Source of the DNA: Circinella umbellata
Lineage: Eukaryota; Mucoromycota; Mucoromycetes; Mucorales; Lichtheimiaceae
Direction: 5' to 3'
DNA: 64,000 bases
Assembly: GCA_025093555.1 (NCBI GenBank)
Contig: JAIWNF010000017.1
Location: forward strand, 496,001-560,000
The translations under genes and the position numbers were made by a program. How positions within the stretch are numbered: the stretch's first letter is position 1; each line of letters begins with the position of its first letter. The notes under the pieces are model-generated. The model was not told the origin of the DNA. It did not search any database and saw only the letters and a program-made list of their open reading frames with translations. This document shows positions 45,790 through 58,550 of the stretch, one piece after another.

Positions 45790-47620
45790 GGTGTATACTA
45801 ATCAAATGATTACATACCGCCGATTTAATTCAAAGTATACCTCCGGGGGTTGAGGAGTTTTGTTCTGCACTTTCAATTACTTGTTATACAGTTCGATTGG
45901 GACGATAACACAAGCTTTTATTCCTAGATAAATGAATAAATAAATAGTAGATATAAGGTGTCCCTGAGTGAAGCGAAAAACCCAACAAACGTCAAAAGGA
46001 CTCCAAGCGTCTTGAGATAGAGTTGTTTCATCAATTTCATTTTCATTGGCAATAGTACCAGTTCCAGTAGCAAAATTGTTATTATTCCAGCGACAACGCA
46101 TAGATATTAATATACGATTCATGACCTTTATATATGCACTTATAGAGATATTTGACAGCACGGACATTATTGCATATCTCAACAATTATATGAGAATCAT
46201 ATTTTTTTGTCAAGTAAAGATTGTAGGGCACCCACCCAGGTATCATCCAGTGCAGCTCTATCTCTACCTCTTTGTTACATATAATGTTCTGCCATCATTA
46301 AGTCGTCGATATATTAGATAACCACCCACTTCAGCTTCTGTAGTTTCCTGGGGTAAATGTTTGGAACAGTGACCGTTTACCATGCAGGGTGATTCGGGAT
46401 AAACTAAACCACATGACTCATAGACATCATACTTCGAGTAGCAGTGGCATATGCAGCAGGGTGATGATCAGGGTCAGGTTATTTTTGGCTGAGACAATGT
46501 TGTCATAATCGGTAAGACCTGAGGGTTTGCAATCAGAGGAAAAGATTAAAAGAATATAGCAGTGTGAAAGCCTCCATTTCTAATGCTCCATAACACTGAT
46601 ATGAGCCACACATGTTCCAAGTACATATTTCTTAGCTAAATAATTCATCCATGAATTAAGCTACATAGAAAACAAAAAAAGTCGATATCAAAGTCGATAA
46701 ATATTTCTTTATATATATAAACACAAAGAACTTGAAAATAATTACATCATTGAATGACTTGTTTCTCAACAAAATAACAAAGAAATATATAAAAAAAATA
46801 AAGGTTCAAACATTTATATTAGGAAAATTCTTCAAGAAAAGTAAACTTTCAAATAAACGAATAACAATCATCGTACTTTTATATAAAACACATCTCTTGC
46901 AGTTAAATCAGGACGATCAACAGCTTTCTGGCCAGGTTTTGATGCAGGGGTAATTTCAATCCAGAAAGGGTTACGTACAGGGAAAAATCTGGTTTTGCGA
47001 AGCATCGTACAATTGCCATAGCATCTTGGTACTGACTATTTATATCCCGCGGTCTGCCAATAAATGTGGAAGACCTCCCAACATTTAGAGTAATTTCACC
47101 ATTAATAGCATCAACCAAACCGTCCAACATTTCAGCACTAAGTAGTGTTTGGTTTCTACGGATATATTCAAGATGATGCTGTTCTACTTTGACAACAAAT
47201 TGGTGAAATAGACCCGGATAATATACAATATAGTATTCATCACAATCGTGGAACAAGTATGCATAATAGCGCATAGATGTTGTGTGTCCATCATCCTCAC
47301 CATCAGAATTATTATTGGAAATATTTGCTAATTATAAATCAAATTGTAAGATCATATATATTAGTTTTATAGCATATATATAAGAAAAGAAAAATTTACT
47401 TTTGCAAATATTATTTGGATGATTACTCGTCAATGGCGCAACCCTATCCTTGTTCGTCACGTGGAAATATAAGCGCATAATGAGTAGGATCGTATAAAAG
47501 ATGGAACTCATTGATACGCATTAATCCACCATCACGACGTGTAATAACTACATTGTGATATACTTTAACAGGTTGTAGTACTGTCAGTGGTTTTCTGAGA
47601 AGTCTTATCATGTGTACGAA
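45790..47620 (-). pseudogene. Decayed Helitron Rep/helicase-like N-terminal region
   Basis: Reading the minus strand from 47620 down, fragments in different frames follow the order of Helitron proteins. They are HNVVITRRDGGLMRINEFH and LYDPTHYALIFPRDEQG then a stop; LFHQFVVKVEQHHLEYIRRN, GRPRDINSQYQDAM and RCFAKPDFSLYVTLSG (47274-46920); NPFWIEITPASKPGQKAVDR; PDPDHHPAAYA; SPCMVNGHCSKHLPQET and GGYLIYRRLNDGRT; RAALDDTWVVPYNLYL and VKYLYKCIYKGHES; and lastly VYFELNRRY near 45800. Frameshifts and stops break every junction. The C-terminal helicase part is absent. No Helitron ends were identified. Helitrons are rolling-circle transposons, and this copy cannot be functional. Confidence 0.9.
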
Positions 47621-48370
47621 TAAGTTGGAACAATAGAATTTGATATAGTTGATTGCTTAGGTATGTTGTTGACATCAACAATTATTCTCGATACATCAAC
47701 AGAAATAAGAGAATCAAGACTTGTAATTTAGGGGATGGGTTGCATTGTTCTAGCATAACAAATATATTATTATAATGCATATTATTTTATTTGTGAGGGA
47801 TAATAAAATGTATAATGTTCAATAACTAATTGATGGAAATCATGACAATACGTAACTAATTGGGAATTATTGGTATATTCCTTTAAAAAAAGATTACGTA
47901 CATCATACTTCTTTGTTAAGAATAAATTCCTAATGTCATATTTATGCCATGGAGTTTTTGTAACTTCAACTACGTAATAAAAAACTATAGTATACTTTAT
48001 GTGGGTGCTAAGAAAGTTTATAGACATTAAAACTAATGTTTTTCAGTTTCTGATTACAAAAAAATAACTTGATTTATTCATGATTTATTACTCTATTTCT
48101 AAAAAAAGAAGAGATGTCACTACAGACGATAAGATCTTTTATTTTTATAACATACAATATATAATTCAAGAAAATATAAATATTTATATCACCTCAACCC
48201 CCCTTCCTCCACGCTCTCTCTATCCCCTCTCCCTTTTCAATAACAAATAAAACAATAGAATATTGTTTTGTGTATGTCTGTGTGTATGTGTTTGTTTGTT
48301 TTTGTGTAGTGTAATAAACAAAGAAAATACAAAACCTTGCATTTATTGAGTTAAAAAAAATAATTCGCTT
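47621..48370. other. Intergenic, possibly further Helitron-derived sequence on the left
   Basis: Minus-strand fragments around 47640-47750 (SVDVSRIIVDVNNIPKQS) look coding and may extend the relic upstream. A frame at 47782-48027 holds a short internal duplication (KYDIRNLFL and KYDVRNLFL). The right part is the 3' flank of the TM9 gene. Confidence 0.4.
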
Positions 48371-51195
48371 CTAATCAACCTTAATGCTATTGAAAATCTT
48401 GCGTAAGAAGAAAAGACATGCCAAATAACCGACAGCGCCTATATAAATTATTATAGTAAAGCAAAACCAAAGATAAATTAATATATGCCTCCTTTCTCAT
48501 TTCCTACAATGATTTGAGCTTTTTCTTTTTTTTTTAAAAAAAAACCACCCTTTCATCACACTTACCAGTTAAGACAGTCAATACTATACTGATGATAGCA
48601 GAGTAACCAAAATAAAGTACAGTGCTTGTAAAGCTATTGATATTAAGTTTGGTGAGGTAATACAGGATGGAATACAAAAAGACGTAGGCACCACAAGCAC
48701 CTGCTGTCAAGAAGGCTCTCCATGACCAATGGTAATCTTCGTTACAGAGATGGAAGTAGCACATAAGAATGGTTACTTGGGAGCATGTCAAGAGCAAAAC
48801 ACCAAAGACCAAGAAAAGGAAACCGATACCATAATAAATTCTATGGAACCAAATACTGTTCATAATAAAGTATAATTCAATGAAAATGGCACCAAAAGGT
48901 AAAATACCACCCATAAAAATAGATGGGATAGGACGCAAGTAGAAGGGTTGATCGGGAATTTGACGAGGAATTTGGTTAGTACGGACAGGTTGTTCAATAC
49001 GTGGTTTACGGAAACCAAAGTAGGAACCAGCAACACTTAATGGGAAAGAAATAATAGTGTATAAACCGAGGACAGCCATCATGGTACCGAATGGAACGGC
49101 TCCGGATGAATCCGATGCAATCAAGAAAAAGTTGAGAGCAAACAAACCACCAAGAATCACACTAACATTACAAATAATAATAAATATAAGTTCTTTTTTC
49201 TTTCTTATCATTCCCTTCCACTCTACTTTTTTTAATATATATATATATTTATAACCTTACCCAGGGAAGAAGACAGCGGTTAAAACAACATTGGCTTTCC
49301 ATGCTTCACCACCATTCATCTTATAGATACGTGCCGATACGAAACCAGAAATACAGCCAAAGATCATAAAGAAAATTACCATTACAGTGGCAAGAGAACC
49401 ACGATTAGATGGTGAAAGGAAACCGAGAACAGCAAAAACTAAAAAAAAATATTAGTATTCAATTTGCATAATAATTTTTTTAACCATGTCAACCCCCAAA
49501 AATAATAAAAATAATTCTTACCCAAAGTTAATGCTGTCATGGCAATCAATTGAGCACCACTACCAACAAGAACCGATAACATCATTGCTTGAGTAGGTGG
49601 ACGGAAAACATCACCATGAACCAATTTCCATCCATAATCTTCTTGAACATCCTCCTATAATTTACCCCGATAATAATAATGAAAAAATATATAAATTAGT
49701 CAGAGCTTTTTATAGATATATATATAACTTTATTCTCCCAATCAAAATTCTTTTTGTTTGTATACATAAAACAAAAACTTAAAACGAACCTGAGCTTCAA
49801 CAGAATTGTATCGTGAGATATCCTTGTGTAATGCACGAAGCAAAATCATACCAACCATACCAGTCAAAAATAATACAATGACGATTGAGTTGACGAGGGA
49901 GAACCAATGAATGGAAGGATCGAGAATATGTAAGTAATTATCCCATCGAGTAGCCCAAGCAGTAGTTGATGGCTAAAAAAAGATATATATTCAAAATAGA
50001 TAAATAAATTTATATATAAATAGGATTTGTTGTTGTTAGTTCCAATGTTGTTTTTTTTAGTATCACAACTTGACCAATCTTTTTCCTAGTTTGGTAGAGT
50101 TTTATATTCTCCCAGCCCGTCCTCTCCGCCCTCCCTCCCCCCAATACACAAATACTTTCAATAAAAAACCCCCAGGAAAGATTATATACATACCAACCAA
50201 GTAACACTATACGTATAAACGACCTTTGATTTTCCATCTTCTTTTAACTGGAATGCTAAATCATTCTTGTCACAGATAGGCTTATTATCCTTATCCAACT
50301 TTCTATCCTTACTAGAGGGGAATACAACAACCCCAACAACGCGTCGATGACCATCAGGACGATCATGGAAGTAAATATTAATATCATAATGGTTATTCAA
50401 TAAGGCCTTGGCATCATTATTATAACCGAGGCTGAAACCAATATTATAATATTTTTCACCAGTATGTTCGTCTGTGTTTTCACGAGCAGCAGGCAAACCA
50501 TCAACAACCCAATTAATTCCATAGTCATCTACAATCAATTGATTAATGAATTGAGCATCTTCTTTAGGAATTGCTTCAGTTTGACATAATAATTTGCAGC
50601 TTTCATTTCGTGCCATACGAAGCTAAATGAAGTTTAATAATAAATATATATACAGTTTATTTTTAGTATAATATTTCTCGGTTTTTAACACGTCTGCGTA
50701 CACGGTACACGTACATAGACACAACCCCATTCCTTTGTCCAAAATATTAAAAAAGAAAAAACCATGTAAGTATATATATTCAAATTATTACCTCAAAAGG
50801 TGAAGTGAAAATACGATCACCAAAGAGAATACTGCCTAAGCTTCCGGATTGTGTTTGCGGACCTCCTTCCGGTTGACAAAAGTGAAGTTTGTCATAATAG
50901 TAATCATATGAAATAACTGACTTGACTTGATGACTGGACATTGGTGTTAAAGAGTTGACTAATAATTTTACTTCATCTATAATTTATATGTATATAATTA
51001 TAATTTAGTAAATAATATTTGTATATAATAGAACCTTCATTTCATCCCGAAAAACAAAGAAAAGTAAAAATGAAATAACGAACCGTCAACGGTATAATCA
51101 ACGGGTGCGACACCAGGAAGGTAGAATGCCAAACACATGTTGGTCCATAATGCCACAAGGGTTATTATTGCCCCGACTCTCGACGTGGCGAGCAT
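48371..51195 (-). CDS. Transmembrane 9 superfamily protein (EMP70/nonaspanin)
   Basis: Eight exons: 51084-51195, 50792-50976, 50194-50622, 49790-49972, 49522-49654, 49261-49438, 48566-49161 and 48371-48438, giving 627 aa. A signal peptide ([20 protein letters not shown]) leads to [12 protein letters not shown], typical of the family's lumenal domain. Nine hydrophobic helices follow the long N-terminal domain. Conserved parts include [15 protein letters not shown] [41 protein letters not shown] and the last helices. The C-terminus KVD fits the KxD/E Golgi-retention motif that binds COPI. Relatives act in Golgi/endosomal sorting, adhesion and metal homeostasis. Introns 1 and 4 both start GTTCGT. 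Confidence 0.95.
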
Positions 51196-52021
51196 GATGA
51201 TGAAAAAGGAATATATGTATATATATATGTGTATAAAAGAGAAGGAGCAGGGAGTAATTATTGAATACTTCAAGAGGAGAGAAAAAAAAAAAAAAAGAAG
51301 CCAAGGCGATTAGGTCTCCGATAATGCGAATTTTTGGGCTTTTGCTTTACATGGTGTAGATCAGAGCGGGTAAATGGGACCATTCACGCTACTACTAACT
51401 ACTGCTCTTACTATTATTGCCGCTAACTTTATTGGCTTTGATAAGCGATTTAAAAAGAAAGATTATTTTTTTGTTAAAAAATGTCTATTTATAAAAAAAA
51501 AAACAAGATGATAACAAACAAACAGAAAAAGAGTTTTAATAGTAGCTTAGTAGTTTAAATTACTGTAGGTATTATGATTATCACGTTATTGAAGAGGTTA
51601 ATAAAAGTAATTATATATTTATATTAGCTTTGTTCAACCATGTTATTATAATTTCCCCAGATGACTTTATAAAAAAAAAGACAAATATGCATAAATCCAC
51701 CCCATAAAATCTCTTTTCTGCATAATTTAAATGTGTTATGTGAGCATTGACTACTTTAAACAGCACAGTTTATAATAATGAAGATAATAAAGGATAATAT
51801 ATTAAAGAGTAAAAATAATATGTAAAATAAAAGGAATAAAAGATATAAAATAAACAATAGAAAAAAATTGTGTTTTTTTTTGACAACTTTTTCAAAAAGA
51901 AAATAAACAAATATATGCAAAACAAGGGAATCCTGTTCCCTGCATCAAAAATAATTATATGTAAAGTGTCCCCTCCTTTTTTTTTTATCATCACTCCTCC
52001 CCCATGAATAATATGTACTAT
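51196..52021. other. Intergenic between the TM9 and GT2 genes
   Basis: AT-rich, containing the TM9 5' flank (TATATG repeats near 51210) and the GT2 3' flank. Nothing else was recognised. Confidence 0.6.
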
Positions 52022-53877
52022 CTATACAATTAATGCTTCCATTTTCGTCGTTGGTACACTATCATCATCCTTGAAAAACTTTTCGGATACGATATATTGT
52101 TCTTCTGTTCTTCGTAATCGTTTGACACATGCTAATGTTGATGGTAAAGTCATAAATAACCAAGCGGCTATAGGTAACGTGACATAATCAAATAAATTGG
52201 TCCATCGTCTTGATTCCACTTTGTGCAAGAGTTCACGATCGACAGAACGATGCATATGTTCATAAACTGCAAGTGTACCAAATAAAGGGAAAGGTAAAAA
52301 CACCGTGACTAATCTGACGATATTCCATAGATTGGCATAAAATTCAGAGGTCAAGATAGGGTTTTCCATGGGAGTAATGATAGCAAATAATGGATACGGA
52401 GGGAACAGAATAAGTTGCATTAAGGGTACAGCAGCAAACATCAACCAACCAGAGGTGACCGGAATCATATGAGCTTCAAGAACTTTGAGACATACCAACA
52501 TTGTATCATACCAACGATTATTTCGTTGTTTCATGGCATTTCGTAAAGTATAAGCAACATCGGCGACTCCATTATAATGACGTTTGGCTTGAATATAGCG
52601 AGCATTAATATTAGATAGATAGCCATTTGTTTGTACGTTGGTTAAATTGATAGGAACATGAATAGCAACTGTACGCGCTTGGCCATCTGTCTTGAAGAAG
52701 CATTTTAAAAACATATGCATATCTTCACCTACTGCATCGGCGCCTGTATCCCAATAACATACACGTTCCGCTAGTACCATACTCAAACTGTAAGTAGAGC
52801 AAGGGAATGCAATCCCTCGACTATTGCCTAAATTAGCCATGACCATAGCTGACCAAGTAATATCAGTCACTCGTACAGCTGCAGGAACTTCAAAACAATT
52901 ACGTGAGAAAAAGATGGGTGGGGCCAAAAGGAGATGATATGGATCATCTGATTTGTTTAACGTATCTTCCATTTCTCGTACATAAAGCTCAGGGATAGCA
53001 GAATCCGAGTCAGTCACGGTCAAAATCACTCTGCGCCGATCAATTCGTTCTGACAGTTCAGTACAACCATACCGTGCTGCATATGCAACATTGGACCCCT
53101 TGCCACGAGACTCACCAGGGATATTGGATGGATGACCAGTGATGATGAATTGAAGAAATTGTCCTGTAAAAGCCTCTTGAATACGTTTTCCTTTTTCTTC
53201 ATAACCAGCTTCCGATTGTTCCATGGCAAGAATAATAATATAATGTGTTTGTGCATTTCTATATAATTATATTTATATATTTAAATTAATATTATATAAT
53301 TATCTAAAAAGAATAGATATCGTACATAGCAAAAAGTAATCTCTACTTTTTATACATCTATTTAAAAAAAATGAACCACATGTTCTTACCTATGACTTGC
53401 TAGACGACTAATAGTGTCACGTAAAAGTGCTTCTGGTTCACAATAATTGGGAATAATAAATGCATGTATAAATCGCGGATCTTCATAATATTGAAGTTTT
53501 TCTTCAATATCAACAATACGTCCACGTGTAAAATTAGGTGATTCAATTCTGCTACTACTACTAGCAATAGAATCATCCATAAGATCGATATTTGTTGGTG
53601 TTGTTGTTGTACTGGTATTATTGTTACTATTAGGAAACTTGGGGCCCATTGCTGCTAATCGTGCATTCCATTTATTAATTGTACGACGCATACGTCGGGC
53701 AGTCAAATAGAATTTGCATAGATGATTGACTTGAGAATATAAGAATACAAAAAAGTAAGTAAACAAAAGGATTAAATAAGCTCTAGGAAACAGAATAGGA
53801 CCCAAAGGAAGAATAGCTAGGGATAACAATGAGACTATCGGTGCAACCCACTCTGAGGGTGAAGTCAAATGAGACAT
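52022..53877 (-). CDS. Membrane glycosyltransferase, family 2-like, function unknown
   Basis: Two exons, 53390-53877 and 52022-53258, giving 574 aa. N-terminal hydrophobic helices (VSLLSLAILPLGPILFP, then a second run) are followed by a Ser/Asn/Thr-rich insert. The GT-A domain begins near FIHAFIIPNYCEPEALLRDT. It shows GESRGKGSN, the metal-binding TVTDSDS (near residues 246-248), and GEDMHMF, with the catalytic-base Asp near 342. Next comes YIQAKRHYNG, where the QxxRW signature reads QxxRH. Four or five hydrophobic segments end the protein. This layout resembles processive synthases (hyaluronan, chitin, cellulose) and large single-chain GT2 enzymes, but the polymer or acceptor cannot be told. 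The first frame could start further upstream at 54078, but that part is a Phe/Lys-rich run and looks like UTR. Confidence 0.87.
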
Positions 53878-54827
53878 TGTAATAGAAAAGAAAGAGTGTT
53901 TCTTTTTTCTTTTAATATAATTTGGGTTTTGATATAGATTTGAATTCAATAAAAGAAAAAAAAAAGATTGAGAAAAAAAGAGTTTATATCTTTTCAAAAA
54001 ATCAAAAAGAAAGTAGGAAAAAAGAAGAAGAAGAAAAAAATAAAGGGATAAAAAAAAATCTATGCGGAATTTTCCCAAATCAAATGAACTACTTACCCAG
54101 GAGAAGGGGATCTCAATTCATACAAGTCGTTTTGCGGACTTTTATTTTTTTTCCTTTCTTTTTTTGATTTATGACAATATGAAACCGCTGTGGTCAAAAA
54201 TGGTATCCACTATTGAACTGAAACTTTATCCCCAAGAAAAAAAGTTTTTTTCTTGGCTTTTATTTTTCTTGCCTTGGAAATAATGTATACGGATGGGTTT
54301 ATAAATACATAATTGCATGTATATACATATAAATATAGATTATAATTATTATCAGTCATGGACCCGTTTCAAGTAAATCAATTTATAAATCCTTCTTGGC
54401 TTTCCCGGGGGTGTGTGCAAATAGGTTATTTTACTGTTCATGCATTTGTATATATTATATAGAAAATAAGCATTTACGGAAATATATAAGCCCCCTTCTC
54501 TCTCTCTTCTCTCTATCATCTTCCCCCCAAAAAAAACACCCACTATTCTTTTTTTTTAAAAAAAAGCAACTTTTGACATATGGATCACAATCAAACTGAA
54601 CAAAATAAATTAATTGTGTGAAAAAATAAGCATATTAATTAAAAAAAAGTAATCTATATAATAAAAGTATAAGAAATAAATAAGAATATATAAATTGTAA
54701 ATGTTTTCGTATATGAAATAATGTGGATAATGGTTAGAATGTGGGTCTTTTTTTTTTAAGGAGTTCTTTTCCTTTAGGATGTAGGGTAGTAAAACAATGA
54801 AATAGAATATTTAATTAGATTTTAATT
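53878..54827. other. Intergenic between the GT2 and thioesterase genes
   Basis: AT-rich with A/T homopolymers. It is the GT2 5' flank and the thioesterase 3' flank. No gene was recognised. Confidence 0.6.
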
Positions 54828-55829
54828 TTAAGCACCAGTAATGGGGGTCTTTGGACCTATGTAAAGTGATGTAGCTTCACTATATTTAGTTTCACCATCA
54901 GGACTTTCAATCCATGCTTTGACATAAGCCTTACGACCTTCTGCACGATCCAATTTTCCACGAAGAATCACCCATTGATCAGCAGCCAAAGGTTTACGAT
55001 AGTCAATATTCAAATTGGCTGTGAAACCAATCTTATTTGGTAAAGCCGGCATAGCCTTAATATACATTATATCAGAAGTTAAGTTTCATGTTCCTTACTT
55101 GTATATAACAATCCCGCATTTTTTTAACATCCACTCCTCTCATCCAATGGATTTGAGTTGTTCTATCTTTAATCACTTACCACACATGCTAAGATTTCAT
55201 CCAAAAGGGTTGCAATCATTCCACCATGAATAATTTTTGGATGACCACATAAATCTTTACCAAGATGTACAGCCGCCATTACTTCTGTTTGATCCTTGTT
55301 ATAAAATAATACTGGAGGGACAATAATTTTATCTTTTCCACGTAAAGTCTAATTTATACAAATAATTAATTAAAATATTATGAAAAAAAAATCCAAAAAA
55401 AGAAAATAATGATCCTATTACCGAAGCTGTTAACGATTGTGCTTTTCCTTTGATATTTAATTGACCATAAGCTTCAATTTCAAAATAGTCGGGACTTTCA
55501 CGGGCAGCCTTGACAACGGCAAGTGCATCTTGTTCACCTTTTGCAGCCAAATAGTGTTCCTCAGCAGCACCTTGAAAAGCTTGTTTTTGTTCAAAAAGTT
55601 CAGTAGCGTGTTGTGTTGACATTGTAGAATAAACTGTGGCACCTGTTAAAATAGTACAACCAAGAAGAGTCGAGATTTGTTTTTTTGAAAATGAGGAAGA
55701 TGACTGAGAAGAGGAAGAAGAAGAGAAAAGTCGTGGTTGTTGTTGTAGTTGTTGGCCATAAGTCCGTCTATATATACTCTTTGCCGCTATTTCAAATGCA
55801 GATCGTCGTTGTCGTAATAAACTGAACAT
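54828..55829 (-). CDS. Hotdog-fold acyl-CoA thioesterase-like protein (THEM4/PaaI type), likely mitochondrial
   Basis: Three exons, 55422-55829, 55181-55348 and 54828-55055, giving 267 aa. The Arg/Ser-rich start (MFSLLRQRRSAFEIAAKSIY) is followed by a poly-Ser stretch and one hydrophobic segment (ISTLLGCTILTGATVYS). That suggests import into mitochondria and possibly a membrane anchor. The hotdog domain has CGHPKIIHGGMIATLLDE, the catalytic region of THEM4-like thioesterases, and ends with FTANLNIDYRKPLAADQW and EGRKAYVKAWI strands. These enzymes hydrolyse acyl-CoA thioesters. The chain-length preference is unknown. A start at the earlier TTG 55850 is not needed. Confidence 0.88.
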
Positions 55830-57650
55830 TTTCGATCCTATTTTGCACAATGTTCGGTTATATCTATGTTCTATACTGCTTAATTGAAAAAAACCAACGT
55901 TTGGGGGATTATTGATCCGTTTTCAATATCCGTTTCGCTTGGTCAGCATTTATTTTTTGTTTTCCAGAAACCAAGATTCCAGACGACTGGAAAAGACTTA
56001 CTTAAATTAGATAGTAAAAAAACACCGACGCATAAGTTTTTATGTGTAACTTGTGTATAGATTTAATAATAGCTTTTTACTTTGGGTGTATCTTATGATG
56101 TCCATATTTTTCTTTACAATGGTTAGGTACTAATAATACTAGTATATATGACACGTGTCAGCTGACAAAAAGCACGGGGCAAGTTGATATATAAGATTCA
56201 CCAGAGTGAAATGGGCGCCAATGGATAGAAAAAAAAAATACAATAGTATAAAAACTCCTTATGAGTGACCCTTTATTACCATGATCAATCATATCTAAAG
56301 TACAACTCTCCCTTATGATTATTATACGTACTATAATAGTGTTCAGGCTAGTCCTATTAAAATAGTATTTTCAATAGTAGTAATATTTTTATCTCTGTAC
56401 ATATATTAGTTCAGATCTTCAATACAAAAGTATCTTGATCAAATCAGTTTAATAAAATTTGGTCAGTTTCCTTTTTACTTTATTTTTTAAACGTATTTAA
56501 TTAAGAGCTGAAAATACGAATATTCTTGTATTTCTTTGGTATTAAAACACATTTTCTCAACATACCTTCAATGTATAATGCATCTTATTGTTTAAGAAGG
56601 ATTTTAATAATATAGGTAAGTTGCATTATGTAGTATCGTACTTTATCATTGCGTATTGATAGTTTCATCTCCTATCCCTCCTCCTCATACACAATAAGTT
56701 CCCTTGTGTATCATACTTCACTATTAAGATTCCTTGATCTCATTTTTTAGCCTACCTGTGGCTTTCCTCCATTCTTTTTTTTTTTATCTTTTTTTTTATC
56801 TTCTATTGATCCTTCACTAGTTAATTTAACTTTTCTCTTTTGAGGGAGGTTTTCAGTTAATACATCTACTCTCTCTCTCTTTTTGTATGTCTATTCTTCT
56901 ACCCCCATTGTACGGTAAGGAAGCGACCATATGATTATACAGGCGCCGGTCAAATTAGTCTTCACATAAATAAAATAATAAAATTTCAACCTTATCATCC
57001 ATTATTGATTGGTATTTCCTCTATATTTAATTATCATTGTCGACTATTTATTAAGTATAAACAGCGGTTACAATTCATGGTTAATTTATTATTATTTAAT
57101 TATTTTACTTACTTTTAATTCTTATGACTCATTAATCACAATAAAAAATTGGTAGAGAAATTGAGTAGGTACGTATCAAGAGCAACCGAATAAATCTGTT
57201 TATTGGTTCTACTATAAAACCTATTTAGTCACGCTTCTTCTTTTGCGTTTTATCAGCTCCAGCCCTACGTAAAGCCAGTCTTTCTTGTGATAATACTAGC
57301 TATTAATAAAGCTAGCAAGTTGCTTATTCTATTTTATTATAGTAAAACAAAAGTAAAAGTTTTCATGTTTGGTAAATTATCATTTTAACATAACCAAATC
57401 AAGAAAATTAATTATTATTTTTTCTGTGAAGAAAGTAAAAGGATGGTGGTTTATTATTAATAACTAGGAAATAATTGAGATACATTAGATTTATGAATGG
57501 GTACAAAATAATAATACTGTACATGTAATACAAAATCAGAGAATTATCTATAAAACATGCGTAATTTATTTGATAAGCTTATCCATACTAGTCGAAGGAC
57601 TACACCACACCTTTTTCTTTGGGAGTAAAGAGGATGATCGTCATGTTCCT

Positions 57651-57669
57651 TATATATATATATATATAT
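57651..57669. repeat. (TA)n microsatellite
   Basis: 19 bases of alternating TA. Confidence 0.85.
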
Positions 57670-57882
57670 TCATAAAACCACTCTATGCTTACCACAACGT
57701 GTACATAATAAGATATGTCTTACGTATATAGACAATTTTCCAATTCGTGGTATCAGAGAGGAAGAAATAGAAAGGTAACCTCTGATGAAAACTTGACATC
57801 TTCCGTGTCCCTCATCGCTCAAAGAGGATATTTACTCATATGTATGGATGGAATGACAAGCTGGTAAAGTTAAATGAATTTT

Positions 57883-57893
57883 AAGTACGTATT

Positions 57894-57941
<48 letters not shown>

Positions 57942-57951
57942 AAGTACGTAT
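57883..57951 (+). repeat. 43-nt poly-A flanked by a 10-bp direct repeat
   Basis: AAGTACGTAT occurs at 57883-57892 and again at 57942-57951. Between them are TGC, 43 A residues (57896-57938), TC and A. The arrangement looks like a target-site duplication around a retroposed tail with almost no body. Slippage in an A run next to a chance repeat is the alternative. Confidence 0.6.
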
Positions 57952-58550
57952 CCGACAAGGCTCAATCATACCAAACATCACAAGAGTTATATAATCGATT
58001 TTCGCTTTTTATGGGTCCCCATGTCCCTCCTTTTTGGTGTACTCAATGCCAATCAAATAAAAAGAAAAGTATCTATACATACACTAAAAGATTGGATGTA
58101 TTGAACCCTAGGTTGTATATTATAAATATCATTTTTTTATTTATTCGAAACTTTTTGTAAACATGCATTTTTACTAACTAATATAATAATTGATTACCAG
58201 TATGATATTCAATGGACCCACAGTAGTGTGAATAGATATGCAACTATCATTTTTTCATGCCCAGTCCTTTTCATTGATATCCGATATAGGATTCAGGCCT
58301 TGTTTTACGACAGAGGATATTACTATCCCCCAACAAATGGAATGCTCAGTAAATTAGTTTCCATGGATATATAACATAGAGTAGCATTTCCGGCAATCGG
58401 GAAATTCGGAAAATGAAGCCGATAAACAAACAAACAGCATTTTAGATTATATTTACCGAATAAATAACCCATATTTCAGGCACACACGCGCGAGCAAAAA
58501 GAACAAAAAAAAATAGAAAAAATGATTTATATTCTTTAGTTTTATTTTTT

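Larger units (their letters stand above)
55830..58550. other. Intergenic, 2.7 kb, with poly-A tract and orphan coding-like stretch
   Basis: It includes an ACACGTGTCAGCTGACA palindromic cluster near 56152, a (TA)n run at 57651-57669, the flanked poly-A at 57883-57951, and an open plus-strand stretch ending at 58374. No complete gene was found. Confidence 0.5.

Noticed and set aside
46215..46260. Stretch resembling part of a 5S rRNA on the minus strand
   Set aside because: The same bases translate as Helitron RAALDDTWVVPYN in context, which explains them better, and the rest of 5S is missing.
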